From positions 62,001 through 126,000 of the IMG/VR virus record IMGVR_UViG_3300035182_000466: a stretch of 64,000 bases of DNA. One strand, given 5' to 3'. The DNA is from a virus. The position numbers were made by a program, and so were the translations under genes. This document shows positions 62,016 to 64,000 of this stretch, one piece after another. How positions within the stretch are numbered: position 1 is the first letter of the stretch; the number at the start of each line of letters is the position of its first letter. The notes under the pieces were generated by a model. The model made no database searches, was not told the origin of the DNA, and was given only the letters and a program-made list of their open reading frames with translations.

Positions 62016-64000
62016 ATGATTTTATTAAAAGATATGAAGACTAGTCTTTTTAAAAATGCTGATGCCTATTGGAAGAGTAATAGAAAAGATCATATCCAAC
62101 TTGAAAGTTATGATCTATATATAGGTGCTAGATTCAGATGTAAAGTACGAACAGGATCAACTTTAAAGTATTTATACTTTACTATAATATCTTTAGATCC
62201 TGCAGTTATAGCTTATTGGATTCAGGATGAATTTGCAATTTATCTAGCACCTGTAGATTTTGAGCAACTATTTATAAGAAGGATACTCAATAGACGTAAC
62301 CTTATAGAAAAAATGTTACATCCACAAGATATTCGAATTATACCCGTCAAAGTATTAAACTCCATACAGACTAGAAAAATGCTTTGGATGATACCTAGAT
62401 TAACACAGAAAGATGTTCAATCAGCGCCTTATAGCTTGAACATTATTTCTCCTAAACTGATTTACAACTTTAGTACCTACATTAGTGCAGGTAAAGAAGA
62501 TATCTTCGGGTGGTTACTTAATCTAGTAACACAAGCCAATTCTGATTATCATACAGGTAAAAAACAATCAAGTCTTACTGATGATCAATATGACGAACTA
62601 AAAGAACTGTTGCTATCTATAGATCCTAAAAAAGCTAAGATTTTAGAATCAGTTGGGGCACCAGTAATAGAAGAAAAAGATGTTAGGAAAAAGGTAGAAC
62701 TTGAATATAAAATGGGTTCATTACGTAAGATTAAACCAGATGGTTCTACTACAAATAAATTTATAAAAGATACAAAAGATGATGAGTATATAGTCTCTGA
62801 TAAGTTAGATGGATTAAGTCTGAGTTTAACTTATAGAAATTCAAATTTAGTAAAAGCTACAACTAGAGGTGATGGTTATATTGGACAAGATGTAACTAGG
62901 CATATACTTCAAGTTCCTTCTGTACCTAAGAAACTTAATTCTAAATATGCTAAAGAGAATCTAACTATACGAGCTGAAGGAATTTTAGCAAACTCTGATT
63001 TTGAGATGTTTAACAAACTCTTGGTTAAAGAAGGTAACTCGGAATTTGCTAATCCACGCAATATGATAGCTGGTGTATTTAATAGATTATCACCTAATAA
63101 AAAAGTTTTAGCTAAGTTAAATGTTGTAACTTATGCTATAATGAGTAGAGAAAAAGACTTAGATAAAAAGCAACAACTTAAACAACTTGAAGATATGGGT
63201 TTTCATGTAGTTCCTTACAAAGTATTTAAAGCTAAAGATATTTCAGAAGAGAAGTTAACAAAGTATATTTCTGATAGAAAGCTAATGGGTGACTTTGATT
63301 TAGATGGGGCTGTAATAGAAGTAAATAATGCTAAGATCAGACAATCCCTTGGTAATGAAACTAATTCAATAAATCCTAAATATGCTAAAGCATTTAAGAC
63401 TGGTGATACTGAAAAAGTTGAAGCTAAAGTACTAGAAGTTGTATGGGCTGTATCTAAACATGGATATTTAAAACCACGGATTCGTATTTTTCCTGTAAAA
63501 TTAGGTGGTGTTACTGTATCATATGCTACAGCTTTTAATGCCTCTTTTGTTTATGAAAATAAATTAGGTCCTGGAGCTAAGGTATTATTAACACGTTCTG
63601 GCGATGTAATTCCACATATACTTAAAGTAATAGATAAAGCTAAGAAACCTCAAATGCCAGATAAAGATGTAGTAGGTAATTATGAATGGAATGATACAAA
63701 AGTTGATTTAGTATTATCTGAACCACATGAGAATGATACTGTAAAGATAAAACAAATATCCGGATTCTTTAGTCGGATAGGAGTAGATTATCTTGGACGT
63801 GGCTTAATAACACGTTTTTATGAACACGGCTTTGACTCTATAGATAAAGTAATTCACATTACTGTAAAAGATTTATTATCTATTGATGGTATTCAAAAGA
63901 AAAGTGCAGAAAAATTATATGAAGGTATTACTAAAGCATTACAGACTGTAGACTTACCTACTCTAGCTTCTGCTACTCCATACTTTGGAGTAAACTTTGG
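62016..64000 (+). CDS. ligA: NAD-dependent DNA ligase, 3'-truncated by window edge
   Basis: The protein seals nicks using NAD+. After an N-terminal extension of about 165 residues with no match to known ligases, the Ia-like region contains SLTDDQYDELKELL. The adenylation domain has the nucleophile K263 in KLDG, TRGDG (283-287), NPRNMIAGVFNRL and FDLDGAVIEVNN. An OB domain follows (LLTRSGDVIPHIL) and then helix-hairpin-helix repeats (YLGRGLITRFYEHGF, LLSIDGIQKKSAEKLY). The frame is open to the last base, so the C-terminus (HhH, BRCT) lies outside the window. It is the first replication gene after the virion block. Confidence 0.93.
   Translation, partial: MILLKDMKTSLFKNADAYWKSNRKDHIQLESYDLYIGARFRCKVRTGSTLKYLYFTIISLDPAVIAYWIQDEFAIYLAPVDFEQLFIRRILNRRNLIEKMLHPQDIRIIPVKVLNSIQTRKMLWMIPRLTQKDVQSAPYSLNIISPKLIYNFSTYISAGKEDIFGWLLNLVTQANSDYHTGKKQSSLTDDQYDELKELLLSIDPKKAKILESVGAPVIEEKDVRKKVELEYKMGSLRKIKPDGSTTNKFIKDTKDDEYIVSDKLDGLSLSLTYRNSNLVKATTRGDGYIGQDVTRHILQVPSVPKKLNSKYAKENLTIRAEGILANSDFEMFNKLLVKEGNSEFANPRNMIAGVFNRLSPNKKVLAKLNVVTYAIMSREKDLDKKQQLKQLEDMGFHVVPYKVFKAKDISEEKLTKYISDRKLMGDFDLDGAVIEVNNAKIRQSLGNETNSINPKYAKAFKTGDTEKVEAKVLEVVWAVSKHGYLKPRIRIFPVKLGGVTVSYATAFNASFVYENKLGPGAKVLLTRSGDVIPHILKVIDKAKKPQMPDKDVVGNYEWNDTKVDLVLSEPHENDTVKIKQISGFFSRIGVDYLGRGLITRFYEHGFDSIDKVIHITVKDLLSIDGIQKKSAEKLYEGITKALQTVDLPTLASATPYFGVNF

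Noticed and set aside
1-64000. tRNA genes, CRISPR arrays, integrase, insertion sequences, diversity-generating retroelement
   Set aside because: I looked for cloverleaf-like segments, regular spaced repeats, transposase or recombinase motifs and reverse-transcriptase motifs near the fibre genes and saw none; a covariance-model scan would be needed to exclude tRNAs formally.

Overview
This window is a contiguous piece of the genome of a large, AT-rich contractile-tailed bacteriophage (myovirus, probably in the large or jumbo class). Every gene I can support lies on the + strand, genes are packed with short gaps or 4-50 bp overlaps, and the middle about 50 kb is a virion morphogenesis module. 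The host cannot be named from this sequence. A complete c-di-GMP signalling pair and a Sec-type signal peptide on the predicted endolysin fit a Gram-negative host, but that is inference.

Layout. (1) Bases 1-8120: an accessory block with two unrecognised genes, a membrane-anchored PAS-GGDEF-EAL protein, an HD-GYP phosphodiesterase, a glycosyltransferase-methyltransferase fusion, and several unrecognised genes, one of them perhaps ADP-ribosyltransferase-like. (2) 8249-11894: head genes, namely a very acidic scaffold-like protein, a decoration-like protein and the major capsid protein, closed by a clear intrinsic terminator. (3) 12021-25346: neck and tail core, namely sheath, two tube-fold proteins, a tail-assembly chaperone with a probable +1 programmed frameshift, a tape measure carrying an NlpC/P60 domain, a tube-fold baseplate protein, a gp53-like protein and the gp27/gpD-like hub. 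(4) 25373-40166: a long array of fibre and adhesin proteins, several of them paralogues built by domain shuffling. (5) 40205-50613: a P2-like baseplate order of spike (V), small protein, large baseplate protein, W/gp25, J/gp6, I/gp7 and tail-collar fibre (H). (6) 50631-60159: a tightly coupled cassette of four radical-SAM enzymes (three SPASM-type, one MiaB/RimO-like methylthiotransferase) followed by a giant Ig-repeat protein and a small Cys-Cys-tailed protein. (7) 60209-61249: lysis candidates (membrane protein plus secreted CHAP/NlpC-like endolysin), then small genes and the start of an NAD-dependent DNA ligase that runs off the window.

Most notable system. The four radical-SAM genes overlap or abut one another and sit inside the tail-fibre module. 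The fibre two genes upstream ends in nine cysteines within 18 residues, and a 72-residue protein ending in SCCGGGASR lies just downstream of the cassette. My hypothesis is that the phage post-translationally modifies its own tail proteins (thioether, methylthio or similar chemistry), much as RiPP pathways modify peptides. The enzyme families are recognisable; the substrate assignment is inference. The c-di-GMP pair upstream could reprogramme host motility or biofilm behaviour, or degrade cyclic-dinucleotide immune signals.

No tRNA, CRISPR array, integrase or insertion sequence was seen. The only non-coding gaps over 100 bases are 8121-8248 (probable leader or promoter) and 18321-18464 (mostly the frameshift extension).
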